The notes under the pieces are model-generated. The model was given only the letters and a program-made list of their open reading frames with translations. It did no database searches and was not told where the DNA came from. From NCBI RefSeq assembly GCF_036880965.1, contig NZ_JBAJMV010000007.1, positions 310,001 to 374,000 on the forward strand: a stretch of 64,000 nucleotides of DNA, written 5' to 3'. This DNA comes from JAUASW01 sp036880965 (GTDB lineage: Bacteria; Pseudomonadota; Gammaproteobacteria; Burkholderiales; Burkholderiaceae_C). Position numbers and translations under genes: made by a program. Every line of letters begins with the position of its first letter. Position 1 is the stretch's first letter. Positions 26,502 to 36,263 of the stretch are shown here, one piece after another.

Positions 26502-27311
26502 TCAGCGGCCGCGCTGCGCTTTCACGTGGCGCATGATGTTGACGAAGCTGTCGACCCAGAAGCGCTCGGGATGGCGCGCCAGATGGCGCAGCAAGGCTTC
26601 GTGCGCCTGCTTCGAGACGCTCAGGTGATCACCCCCGACGCCATGGAAAGTCAGGCTCACCATGGTGCCACGCGCGGCGGCCTGCTCCACCAACGCAATC
26701 AGCTGCTCCCCGCTGGCCGCGGCCGGGTCTGCCGTCTCCACGTCTTCAGGATCGAGGGTCGCCATGTCCTGGACCACTCCGCCGCCGCGCGACTTGATAC
26801 CGACAAAGACGCCACGCACCAAGGGCAGGTAGGGCTGACCTGCAGCGAGCAGGTCGCCACAAGGCACGGTGAAGGTGCGCTCGCTGCGGCCATCAATCGC
26901 CTGCAGGAAAACATTGGCCAGCAGCAGCTCTTCCCGCTGCGCTGCGGGGCTGATCTTGTCCAGATCGTGGTGCAGCGGCACCCAGTCACGCCCCGGCCCG
27001 CTGCGCGAGCAGGGGTGGTAGAGCGTGTGGTTGCCGAGCTCGTGGCCGCGCGCGGCGGCGGTCCGCCACTCGGGCAGGCGCTTGGCCACGGCCTCACTCG
27101 CCATCGTCAGGTAGAACGTGGCCTTCAGCCCATGGGCGTCGAGTGCCGGCAGGGCATGGTCTAGCTGGGAATTCAGTGCGTCGTCATAGGACAGGCTGAC
27201 GGCCGCCTTCGCGCCTTTCGGCCAAGTGAAGGGCTTGCCTGAATCAGCCGCGGCGGGCTGCGCGGCCAGCGTCGCTGCGATGAAGAGCCCGAGGCAGCCG
27301 GAGCGCATCAC
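26502..27311 (-). CDS. NodB-type polysaccharide deacetylase
   Basis: Exported 269-residue member of the carbohydrate esterase 4/NodB superfamily. The signal peptide is CLGLFIAATLAAQPAAA. Motif 1 SYDD (Asp43, Asp44), motif 2 HTLYH (His95, His99) and a late LTFHGVGG provide the metal site and catalytic residues. The fold would remove acyl groups from a carbohydrate, with no indication of which one. The start is 3 bases after the halogenase-like gene, so it belongs to the TonB receptor - halogenase operon. It is convergent with GH16, leaving only 22 bases between. Confidence 0.88.
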   Translation of the reverse strand: MMRSGCLGLFIAATLAAQPAAADSGKPFTWPKGAKAAVSLSYDDALNSQLDHALPALDAHGLKATFYLTMASEAVAKRLPEWRTAAARGHELGNHTLYHPCSRSGPGRDWVPLHHDLDKISPAAQREELLLANVFLQAIDGRSERTFTVPCGDLLAAGQPYLPLVRGVFVGIKSRGGGVVQDMATLDPEDVETADPAAASGEQLIALVEQAAARGTMVSLTFHGVGGDHLSVSKQAHEALLRHLARHPERFWVDSFVNIMRHVKAQRGR

Positions 27312-27314
27312 GCC

Positions 27315-28820
27315 TCAATCCAGCGTGGCCGCGCAATGCCTGGCAATGAACTCGGCATGAGCCGGCATCGCATTCGCGCACTTGGCGACCACCTGGCGCA
27401 CATTGTTCACATGCGCCAGTACTTCTTCTTCAGACGGCTGATCGGCAAACGGGTGGTGGCCACGCGGCATCAGGCCCTGGCCGACCATCACCTGGATCCA
27501 GCTTGTCTCCACAAACAGTTCCACGCCATCACGGTAGGTGCGGCCGTTGGCGGCGAACAGGTCCATCTTGCGCTGCAGGCCCTCCGGAATTTCCATCGTC
27601 CGGCAGTAGTTCCAGAACGGCGAATCGTCGCGGCGTGTCAGCTTGTAGTGCAGGATCAGGAAGTCGCGGATGCGCTCGAACTCGACGCTGGTCAGGGCGT
27701 TGTATTCGGCGATGTCCGCCGGCTCGAAACCCTGGCGCGGGAAGAAGTCGAGGATGCGCGCCACCGACATGTGGATCAGGTGGATGCTGGTCGACTCCAG
27801 AGGCTCCAGGAAGCCGCTGGACAAGCCCACGGCCACGCAGTTGCGGTCCCAGAATTTCTTCGCGCGGCCGGTGCGGAACGAGAGATGGCGCGGCGCGGCG
27901 GTGGCGGCCCCATCCAGGTTGTTCATCAGAATGGACTCGGCCTCTTGCTTGTCCATGTACTGGCTGCTGTAGACATGGCCATTGCCGATGCGGTGCTGCA
28001 GCGGGATGCGCCATTGCCAGCCCGCCGAATGCGCGGTGGAGCGCGTCATCGGCAAGAGTGGCGCGACCGATTCGCAGGGGACGGCGATGGCCCGGTCGCA
28101 AGGCAGCCACTGCGACCAGTCCTCGTAGCCGACCTGCAAGGACTGCTGGATCAGGAGGCCCCGCATGCCGGAGCAGTCGATGAAGAAGTCGCCGGCGACC
28201 CGCTCGCCGCTCTCCATCACCACCGCCTCGATGAAGCCATCGGCGTCGCGCAGCAGCACCTGCTGCACCTTGCCCTCGAGGCGCCTGACACCGCGCTGCT
28301 CGGCAAAGCCGCGCAGGAACTTGGCGTACAGGCCCGCATCGAAGTGATAGGCATGAGCAATGTCGCCCAGCGGCGAGCCGGCCATGTCGGCACGTGCCCG
28401 CATGAACTTGGCCTGGCGCGGTGCCACTGTGTTGATTGAGTATTCGCCGAGCGGCTCGGCCCGGCCCGCCTGGGCCGCACGCAACCAGAAGTGATAGAAG
28501 GGCAGCGCCTCGTCGGCGCCGCCGATCTTGCCGAAGCCGTGGATGTAGCGCTCACCGACCGCGCCCCAGTTCACGAACTCAATGCCCAGCTTGAAGCTGC
28601 CACGCGTCGCGCGCAGGAATTCGTCTTCGTCGATGCCCAGCGCCCGGTTGTACTCGGTGAGGTTCGGAATCGAGGCCTCGCCGACACCGATGATGCCGAT
28701 CTCGTCGGACTCGATCAGCCGGATCGAATAGGTCGGGCCCAGCGCCTTGGCAAATGCAGCGGCCGTCATCCAGCCAGCCGTGCCGCCGCCGACGATGACG
28801 ATGTTGCGGATGGTGTTCAT
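27315..28820 (-). CDS. Flavin-dependent tryptophan halogenase-like protein
   Basis: A 501-residue flavoprotein of the tryptophan halogenase family. It has the FAD-binding motif GGGTAGWMTA at residues 11-20, Lys77 in RGSFKLGIEF at the place of the lysine that relays HOCl in PrnA/RebH, the WQWRIP motif thought to suppress monooxygenation and the FLEPLESTSIHLI segment near the active site. All key residues for halogenation are therefore present. Homologues are often found next to TonB receptors in glycan loci of Proteobacteria, where their substrate is unknown. It lies 115 bases after the TonB receptor, past a hairpin. Confidence 0.92.
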   Translation of the reverse strand: MNTIRNIVIVGGGTAGWMTAAAFAKALGPTYSIRLIESDEIGIIGVGEASIPNLTEYNRALGIDEDEFLRATRGSFKLGIEFVNWGAVGERYIHGFGKIGGADEALPFYHFWLRAAQAGRAEPLGEYSINTVAPRQAKFMRARADMAGSPLGDIAHAYHFDAGLYAKFLRGFAEQRGVRRLEGKVQQVLLRDADGFIEAVVMESGERVAGDFFIDCSGMRGLLIQQSLQVGYEDWSQWLPCDRAIAVPCESVAPLLPMTRSTAHSAGWQWRIPLQHRIGNGHVYSSQYMDKQEAESILMNNLDGAATAAPRHLSFRTGRAKKFWDRNCVAVGLSSGFLEPLESTSIHLIHMSVARILDFFPRQGFEPADIAEYNALTSVEFERIRDFLILHYKLTRRDDSPFWNYCRTMEIPEGLQRKMDLFAANGRTYRDGVELFVETSWIQVMVGQGLMPRGHHPFADQPSEEEVLAHVNNVRQVVAKCANAMPAHAEFIARHCAATLD

Positions 28821-28847
28821 GGACTTGATTCTCCGAGCTAAAAGAAA

Positions 28848-28883
28848 GGCCGGGCTGCTGATAAACCATCAGCAACACCGGCC
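28848..28883 (-). terminator. Intergenic hairpin after TonB receptor gene
   Basis: On the minus strand, GGCCGGTGTTGCTGAT pairs with ATCAGCAGCCCGGCC around a small loop and is followed by TTTCTTTT. It lies between the TonB receptor stop (28936) and the halogenase start (28820). It probably acts as a partial terminator lowering expression of the downstream enzymes relative to the receptor. Confidence 0.72.
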
Positions 28884-28935
28884 AAGAGGAGACATTCATG
28901 GCCTGGCCGCCCGCACGCGACCAGGCTCCACCCCG

Positions 28936-31827
28936 TCAGAACTTGTAATTGACGCCCAGCAAGGTGGTGCGGCCGTAGTAGCGGATGTAGTTCGGCAGCA
29001 GCTGCGAAGCATCCGGCGCGTTGGCGCCCACCGACTTGCGATTCATCGTCGGCTTGTCACCCACATTGCCCATCTGCAGGAGGATGGACAGGCCCTTGTA
29101 GGCGCCCTCCTCGAACGCATAACCGAGCTGAATGTCGACCACCTTGTCGGCCGCCTGTTGCAGGGTCGTGTTGTTCAGGAAGATGTCGCGGGTCGTGGCC
29201 GTGAACGGCGAGCGGTAGCGCTGGCTGATACGGGCCGAGATGCCGTGGTCCTCATAGTAGAAGGTCACGCTGTTGGAGCGGCCGGAGAGGCCGTTCAGCG
29301 GCACATTGCGCTCGGTGCTGACCGTCGGGTCCGGGTTCTGGTCCTTGATCGAGCTGCTCAGCTTGGAGCCGCTGAACACGAGGCCGAAGCCGCTCAGGCT
29401 TGGGTGCAGCAGGCTGCCTTCCAGCGACGTGGCGAACTCGATGCCCTCGACCTTGCCGCCTGTACCGTTGAGCGGCTGGATCATCGGGGCGATGAGCTTG
29501 GGCGTCACGCCGACGGGCGGTGTGGACGGGAAGCCCACGGTGCTGACCGCTGTCAGCTGGTTGTAGATGTAGCTGAGCAGGTTCTTGCGGAAGGCTGCCA
29601 TCGACACATAGCTGCGCTTGCCGAAGTAGCGCTCGACCGAGAGGTCGATGCCCGCTGCACGCCAGGGCTTCAGGGCCGGGTTGCCGGCATAAGCCGTTGT
29701 CCATTCGCCAGCATGCGGCGTACCGGCCGGGTCAAGCAGCACCGTCGGCGTGCTGGTGCCGGCGCGCATGTCGACGATGTTCGGGCGCACGATGGTCGTG
29801 GCCAGGCCGAAGCGGGCAATCCAGTTGTTCTTGAAGTCGAATACCAGGTTCAGGCTGGGCAGCGTGTCGGTGTAGCTGGTGCCGCCGGTGCGCTTGAACA
29901 GGAGCTTGGGATCGGGCTTCTCGTCTTCGCCGCGGTATTCCCAGCCCTGCGAATCCTGCTTGGCATGGACGACCTGCAGGCCGACATTGCCGCGCATGGA
30001 GATGCCGGCGAATTCGCTGTCGATGTCGAACTTGGCAAAGCCGGTGCTGACCTTCTCGTTGACGTTCGAGTTGTTGGCCACCCACTTGCTGAACTGCCCC
30101 TCTTCCAGGGTCACCGTGCCGCTGGCGACCAGTGCGGGCACATCAACGCGCAGCAACTGCGGAATGCCCGCCCAGCTCATGTCGAAGGGCGCGCGGACCA
30201 CCGAGTTCGGTATCGTGCGGATGTAGTTGCCGCCCGAGTCCTTGGACATCAGGATGCGGTCTTCGTTCTTGGCCACGTCCTTGCCGCGCTGCGTGAAGTT
30301 GACGCCGCCGGTGAAGCCGCTGAAGAAGCCGTCCATCTCGCGCTTGAGCGCGAGGCGGATCGTCTTGATCTCGTCCTTGATTTCCGGATGGCGGATCGCG
30401 CCGATCCAGGCCTCGTTGGGCACCCAGTCCATGCCGGCCACGTCGCCGAAGGCGAGGTTGGCGGGGTTGGACAGATAGCCCGCCTGCACCGGCGTGAAGG
30501 TCTGCGGGTCGCCGTTGGTCGGCACGTTCCAGTTGTACGCGCCGAAGGTCCACTGCTTGCTGCCGTGGTTGTACGGGCCGCCGTAGGCCTCGACATAGCG
30601 CTCGTTGCGCTTGTCACGCGAGTAGCTCAGATCGGCCACGCCCTTCCACTTGTCGGCCAGCTTCAGCTCGGTGTTCCAGCCGACTGCGACGATGTCGTCG
30701 GTACGGCGGGTGTCCATATTGCCGATGTTGGCAACCAGCTGCGACGTGGTGGCGCTGGTGGCGTAGGTGTTCTGGCCGATCTGCGTGGTGCCGACATTGG
30801 ACAGCGCAGGCGCGATGCCGGCCGACCAATTGCCGAACAGGCTCTGCGCAAACTTGCCGCCCACCTCATGCGTCTTGAACTTCGAGTAGTAGAGGTCCAG
30901 CTGGTTGTGCATGTCCTCGTTGGGCTTGTGCTCCAAGACGATCATCAGGCCGTCGCGCACGTTCTTCTTGGTTGCCGTGGTGGCGGTCCAGAACATCGGC
31001 AGCATGGCCTGGCCGGTGCCCACCTTGGAAGCCACATTGCCGGACAGCGGCAGGCCGAAGGGCGTGTAGTCGCCGTATTCGACCAGCTCGGTCTGCTTGG
31101 TCTGCGATGGCGAATCCAGGCGTGCAAAGCCGACCGCCAGGCCAATCGTGTTGTTGGCGAACTGGTCGACATAGGAGAAGCTGAAGCGCTTGCCGGTCTC
31201 GCTGGTCACGCCGGGCACCATGGTGCCGTTGGAGTTGCGTTCGCCGCGCAGGTTCACCGCCATCTGGCGGCCGCGCAGGTTCAGCGGGCTCAGGGTGCGG
31301 ATGTCCACGGTGCCCGAGAGCCCCTGGCCGATCAGGCCGGCATCAGGCGTCTTGTAGACCGTGGCGGAGCCGGCCAGTTCAGACGGGAACTGGTCGAACT
31401 CGACCGCCCGGCTGTCATTGGAGCTGACCATCTCGCGGCCGTTCAGGAGCACGCCGGAGAACTCGGGCGACAGGCCGCGGATCGAGATCACGTTGACCCG
31501 GCCGTCCGGGCCCCGCTGGCCGGTCAGGCCGGGCAGGCGCGCCAGCGATTCGGCGATGCTGGCGTCGGGCAGCTTGCCCAGGTCTTCCGCCGAGATGACT
31601 TCGATGATGGAGTCGGACGTGCGCTTCTGCGCCACGGACGACTCGATGCTGCGACGGATACCCGTCACCACCACGGTTTCGATCTGCTTGACTTCGGGCG
31701 TCGTCGAGCTGGCCTGCTGGGCCTCGGCCGGCGCGGCCGCAATGAAAAGCAGGGCACAGGCGGCAGCCACGGGCTGGCGCTGCAAGCTGCGGCCATGCCG
31801 CAGGCGGTGATGGTGAGCGGGTTTCAT
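28936..31827 (-). CDS. Large TonB-dependent receptor (Xanthomonas/Caulobacter type)
   Basis: Outer-membrane transporter of 963 residues. A signal peptide (VAAACALLFIAAAPAEAQ) is followed by a TonB-box region QIETVVVTGIRRS, a plug (SIAESLARLPGLTGQRG, VISIRGLSPEFSGVLLNGRE, STVYKTP-like segment) and a long barrel ending GVNYKF. The signature matches the TIGR01782-type receptors that import plant or microbial glycans. The start at 31827 has AAGGAG upstream, and a LacI palindrome lies 112 bases upstream. It heads a transcript with the halogenase and deacetylase and is the likely route for large beta-glucan oligomers across the outer membrane. Confidence 0.94.
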   Translation of the reverse strand: MKPAHHHRLRHGRSLQRQPVAAACALLFIAAAPAEAQQASSTTPEVKQIETVVVTGIRRSIESSVAQKRTSDSIIEVISAEDLGKLPDASIAESLARLPGLTGQRGPDGRVNVISIRGLSPEFSGVLLNGREMVSSNDSRAVEFDQFPSELAGSATVYKTPDAGLIGQGLSGTVDIRTLSPLNLRGRQMAVNLRGERNSNGTMVPGVTSETGKRFSFSYVDQFANNTIGLAVGFARLDSPSQTKQTELVEYGDYTPFGLPLSGNVASKVGTGQAMLPMFWTATTATKKNVRDGLMIVLEHKPNEDMHNQLDLYYSKFKTHEVGGKFAQSLFGNWSAGIAPALSNVGTTQIGQNTYATSATTSQLVANIGNMDTRRTDDIVAVGWNTELKLADKWKGVADLSYSRDKRNERYVEAYGGPYNHGSKQWTFGAYNWNVPTNGDPQTFTPVQAGYLSNPANLAFGDVAGMDWVPNEAWIGAIRHPEIKDEIKTIRLALKREMDGFFSGFTGGVNFTQRGKDVAKNEDRILMSKDSGGNYIRTIPNSVVRAPFDMSWAGIPQLLRVDVPALVASGTVTLEEGQFSKWVANNSNVNEKVSTGFAKFDIDSEFAGISMRGNVGLQVVHAKQDSQGWEYRGEDEKPDPKLLFKRTGGTSYTDTLPSLNLVFDFKNNWIARFGLATTIVRPNIVDMRAGTSTPTVLLDPAGTPHAGEWTTAYAGNPALKPWRAAGIDLSVERYFGKRSYVSMAAFRKNLLSYIYNQLTAVSTVGFPSTPPVGVTPKLIAPMIQPLNGTGGKVEGIEFATSLEGSLLHPSLSGFGLVFSGSKLSSSIKDQNPDPTVSTERNVPLNGLSGRSNSVTFYYEDHGISARISQRYRSPFTATTRDIFLNNTTLQQAADKVVDIQLGYAFEEGAYKGLSILLQMGNVGDKPTMNRKSVGANAPDASQLLPNYIRYYGRTTLLGVNYKF

Positions 31828-31938
31828 ATGTCTCCTTATCGTTTGATCAACTTGCTGGCTCTTGGTCCGTCTCTGGCGGTCGGACCGGTCATTCGCTAGG
31901 CAGGTATCAGCAGGGTGCAGCTTCGGTCGGCTGCATCA

Positions 31939-31952
31939 TGAAAGCGCTTTCA
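31939..31952. promoter_or_regulatory. LacI-family operator 3 (TonB receptor operon)
   Basis: Perfect TGAAAGCGCTTTCA in the 213-base gap upstream of the TonB receptor. The flanking promoter is less clear than at the other sites; TAAATT just upstream on the minus strand is the -10 candidate. Two small stem-loops lie between the operator and the start codon. Confidence 0.82.
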
Positions 31953-32040
31953 CAATTTAGCTGTTACGGACACCGAACTCATACTGATTAACCCTAGCGA
32001 GTGTTTTTGCGCCACAAAACGGGTGGCGCGACCGGGGAAC

Positions 32041-33093
<1,053 letters not shown>

Positions 33094-33110
33094 TCTGCTT
33101 GTCCTTGTGA

Positions 33111-34457
33111 TCAGCGCTGAGCCCGCTGTTGTTGCAGGAAGTCGCGGTACCAGCGTGCGCTGTCCTTGAGCGTGCGGGCCTGGGTCGCGTAGTCCACGTG
33201 GACGATGCCGAAGCGCTTCTCGTAGCCCGAGGCCCACTCGAAGTTGTCCATCAGGCTCCAGACCATGTAGCCGCCCATGCGCACGCCCTGCTTCATCGCT
33301 GCGTCGACTGCGGCAATATGGGTGGCGATGTAGCGGGTGCGGCCGGCGTCATGCACGCGGCCGTCGGCATTCAGTTCATCCTTGAAGGCACCGCCGTTCT
33401 CGGTGACGAAAAGCGGTGGCACCGGATAGTCGCGGTGCAGGCGCAGGAGCAGCTCGGTCAGGCCTTCCGGATAGACCTCCCAGCCCATGTCGGTCACTTC
33501 GCGGCCGCTGCTGCGCACGTCCCAGGGCTCGCCGGCGCTGATCACGGAACGCGAGTAGTAGTTGACGCCCAGAAAGTCCATCGGCGTGGTGATGACCTCC
33601 ATGTCGCCGGGCTGCACCTGTGGTGCGTCGGCGCCGAGGTCGTCCAGCACGTCCTGCGGGTAGCGGCCCTTGAACAGCGGGTCCATGTACCAGCGAACGA
33701 CGCGGCCATCGTCCAGCACGGCCTTCGCGCGGTCGGCCGCCGAGTCCGTTGCCGCATGCATCGGCGAGAGATTGAGCACCAGCCCCAGTTGGGCCTTGCA
33801 GCCCTGTGCGCGCAAGGCCTGCAGTGCTAGGCCATGGCTCAGGAGCAGGTGGTGCGACACCTGGGCGGCAAGCTTGCGGTCCTTCAGGCCTGGCGCAAAG
33901 ATGCCGACCTGATGGCCCAGCTGCGCCATCACCCAGGGCTCGTTGTGCGTGGCGATGGACACCACGCGGTCGCCCAGCCGCTCCGCCATGCCGCAGGCGT
34001 ATTCGACAAAGCGATGCACCGTGTCGCGATTGCCCCAGCCGCCGCCGTCCTGCAGCGCCTGCGGCAGGTCCCAGTGGTTGAGCGTCAGGTAGGGCTTGAT
34101 GCCCCGCGCCAGCAGGCCATCCACCAGCTTTTCGTAGAACGCGAGGCCCGCTTCGTTCCATTCACCGCTGCCTGTCGGGCGCACGCGCGGCCAGGAGACC
34201 GAGAAGCGATAGGCGTCGACGCCCAGGCCAGCAATCATGTCCAGGTCTTCTTCCCAGCGCTTGTAGTGCTCGCAGGCCACATCGCCGTTGCTCGCATCGG
34301 CGATGGCGCCGCTCTGGCGGCAGAAGCTGTCCCAGATCGACAGGCCCTTGCCATCAGCGGTGGAGGCGCCTTCGATCTGGAAGGCGCTGGTCGCGACGCC
34401 CCAGATAAAGTCGGTGGGGAAGGCCGCCTGCGCGGCCAATGGGTCGTAGTGGGTCAT
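33111..34457 (-). CDS. GH1 family beta-glucosidase
   Basis: Retaining exo-beta-glucosidase of 448 residues. GH1 signatures include the N-terminal FIWGVATSAFQIEGA, acid/base Glu173 in THNEPW, nucleophile Glu353 in FVTENGGAF and MVWSLMDNFEWASGY with the glucose-binding Trp. No signal peptide, so cytoplasmic, releasing glucose from imported gluco-oligosaccharides for Glk. The start ATG at 34457 gives MTHYDPLAAQ; an upstream ATG at 34496 would overlap the permease gene and add 13 residues. Located between permease and ATPase genes in one operon. Confidence 0.95.
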   Translation of the reverse strand: MTHYDPLAAQAAFPTDFIWGVATSAFQIEGASTADGKGLSIWDSFCRQSGAIADASNGDVACEHYKRWEEDLDMIAGLGVDAYRFSVSWPRVRPTGSGEWNEAGLAFYEKLVDGLLARGIKPYLTLNHWDLPQALQDGGGWGNRDTVHRFVEYACGMAERLGDRVVSIATHNEPWVMAQLGHQVGIFAPGLKDRKLAAQVSHHLLLSHGLALQALRAQGCKAQLGLVLNLSPMHAATDSAADRAKAVLDDGRVVRWYMDPLFKGRYPQDVLDDLGADAPQVQPGDMEVITTPMDFLGVNYYSRSVISAGEPWDVRSSGREVTDMGWEVYPEGLTELLLRLHRDYPVPPLFVTENGGAFKDELNADGRVHDAGRTRYIATHIAAVDAAMKQGVRMGGYMVWSLMDNFEWASGYEKRFGIVHVDYATQARTLKDSARWYRDFLQQQRAQR

Positions 34458-34479
34458 GGCATCAAGGTTCAGGAGAGGG

Positions 34480-35325
34480 CTACTTGACCGCGCCAACGGT
34501 CAGGCCCGAGATCAGCTGCTTGGAACACAGCACGAAGAGCACGATCAGCGGCAGCGTCGCCAGGGCAGAGCCGGCCATCAGCGCACCCCATTCGGTATCC
34601 ACCGGGCTTTGCAGGCTGCGCAGCGCCAGTGGCAGCGTGTACATGTCGGGCGAGCGCATCACCACCAGCGGCCCGATGAAGTTGTTCCAGGAGGCGATGA
34701 AGGCAATCAGGCCCAAGGTGCCCAGCGCCGGCTTCAGGAGCGGCAGGACGATGCGGGCATAGATGCCCAGCTCGCTGCAGCCATCCATGCGCGCCGCCTC
34801 CACGAGCTCGCGCGGAATCGACGAGCTGACGAACTGGCGCATCAGGAAGATGCCGAAAGCACTCGCCGCGCCGGGAATGTAGAGCGCGCGCGGCTGGTCG
34901 ATCCAGCCCAGCAGGTCCATGATCATGAAGCTGGGGATCATGTTCATGAAGCTGGGCAAGAGCATGGTGCCCATCACCAGCGCGAACAGCGCCTTCTTGT
35001 AGCGGAACTCGAACATCGCAAAGGCATAGCCGCCCATCGAGCAGAACAGGAGCGTGAGCGCCGTCGAGGCCAGGCCGACGTAGAGGCTCCAGCCCAGGTT
35101 GCGCCAGAAGGGCAGGCGCTTGGTCAGGATGGCGATGTTGTTCATCAGGTCGTCGCCGAACCACAGTGGCGGCGGCAGGCTGAAGATCTCGCTGCGCGAA
35201 TGCGTGGCGAAGACGAACATGAAATAGAAGGGCGCCAGCATCAGCAAGGCGCCGATGCCAACGAGAACATAGGCGGCCCAAGGCGCCATGCGATTCACGC
35301 GCTGGGCTTGCATCGTGTGGTTCAT
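34480..35325 (-). CDS. Carbohydrate ABC permease (MalG type)
   Basis: Inner-membrane subunit of a CUT1 importer, 281 residues with six helices. The EAA loop reads ELVEAARMDGCSELGIYARIVLPLLKPA, the usual ATPase docking site. The start ATG at 35325 has a strong GGAGG 10 bases upstream. It comes 5 bases after the MalF-type permease stop and 22 before the GH1 start, clearly the same operon. Confidence 0.94.
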   Translation of the reverse strand: MNHTMQAQRVNRMAPWAAYVLVGIGALLMLAPFYFMFVFATHSRSEIFSLPPPLWFGDDLMNNIAILTKRLPFWRNLGWSLYVGLASTALTLLFCSMGGYAFAMFEFRYKKALFALVMGTMLLPSFMNMIPSFMIMDLLGWIDQPRALYIPGAASAFGIFLMRQFVSSSIPRELVEAARMDGCSELGIYARIVLPLLKPALGTLGLIAFIASWNNFIGPLVVMRSPDMYTLPLALRSLQSPVDTEWGALMAGSALATLPLIVLFVLCSKQLISGLTVGAVK

Positions 35326-35330
35326 GCCGA

Positions 35331-36251
35331 TCAGCCTCCGCGGGGGCGGAAAGCCCGGTTGGTGGCCCAGGTGAGCAGGGCCACGACGATGAAGAGCAGC
35401 CACGACATCGCACTGGCCGCGCCGAAGTCGTTGAAATCGAAGGCGGTGCGGTAGAGGTAGACCGCCGTGCTCATGCCGGCCTGGTCAGAGCCGCCCTTGC
35501 CGCCGGTGAGGATGAAGGGCTCCTCGAACAGCTGCAGGCCGCCGATCACGCTCAAGGTCACACCGAAATAGATCATCGGCTTCAGGCTCGGCAGCGTGAT
35601 GTAGAAGAACTGCTTGATACGGCTGGCGCCGTCCATGGTGGCGGCCTCGTACAGGTCGGGCGGTATGGTCTGCAGCGCGGCGAGGTAGAGCACGATGTTG
35701 AAGCCGACGTAGCGCCAGAACACGATCAGGGAAATGGCGGGCTTCAAGGCATCCGGATCATTCAGCCAGTCGACGGCATGCGCGGGCAGCAGCCAGCTGA
35801 TGCCCGGTATTTCGCGCAGCACCGCCAGCACGATATTGATCAGGCCGTAGTCGGTCGAGAAGAGCGAGCTGAACAGGATGGCGATGGCCACGGACGAAGT
35901 GATGTAGGGCAGGAAGTAGGCACCGACCACCGGGTTGCGCCAGCGCTGAAAGGCAAGGTTGATGAAGCAGGCAAGCGCAATGGCGACCAGGTGCTGCGGC
36001 AGACCCGAGACCACGGCCAGCCAGCCGGTGTTCTGCAAGGATTTCCAGAACCATTCGTCCTGCAGCGCGAAAGCGAAGTTGTCAAAGCCCACGAAGTGCA
36101 TCGCCGCCAGGCCGCTGGTCGGCTCCCAGCTCTGGAACGCGAGGTAGAGCGAGAAGCACAGCGGGAACAGGCCGAACACCAGGAACAGCAACAGGAACGG
36201 CGCCAGCAACAGGTACGGCGCGTGGCGGGGTGAGAGGCTGGGCAGTTTCAT
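35331..36251 (-). CDS. Sugar ABC permease (MalF type)
   Basis: Second inner-membrane subunit of the CUT1 importer, 306 residues, six helices starting APYLLLAPFLLLFLVFGLFPL. The EAA motif reads DLYEAATMDGASRIKQFFYITLPSLKP. Gly/Asp-rich FILTGGKGGSDQAGMSTAVYLYRTAF is a common periplasmic loop in this subfamily. It lies 12 bases after the substrate-binding protein gene and 5 before the MalG-type permease gene. Confidence 0.94.
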   Translation of the reverse strand: MKLPSLSPRHAPYLLLAPFLLLFLVFGLFPLCFSLYLAFQSWEPTSGLAAMHFVGFDNFAFALQDEWFWKSLQNTGWLAVVSGLPQHLVAIALACFINLAFQRWRNPVVGAYFLPYITSSVAIAILFSSLFSTDYGLINIVLAVLREIPGISWLLPAHAVDWLNDPDALKPAISLIVFWRYVGFNIVLYLAALQTIPPDLYEAATMDGASRIKQFFYITLPSLKPMIYFGVTLSVIGGLQLFEEPFILTGGKGGSDQAGMSTAVYLYRTAFDFNDFGAASAMSWLLFIVVALLTWATNRAFRPRGG

Positions 36252-36263
36252 GACGTGCTCTTC

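Noticed and set aside
26487..26511. Possible hairpin between convergent GH16 and deacetylase genes
   Set aside because: Imperfect stem overlapping the coding end with no U tract on either strand; too weak for a terminator call.
28747..31899. Plus-strand frame of 1050 codons opposite the TonB receptor
   Set aside because: It has no recognisable domain, is His/Ala/Val/Gly-rich as expected of an antisense frame, and lies fully over a gene with clear homology.
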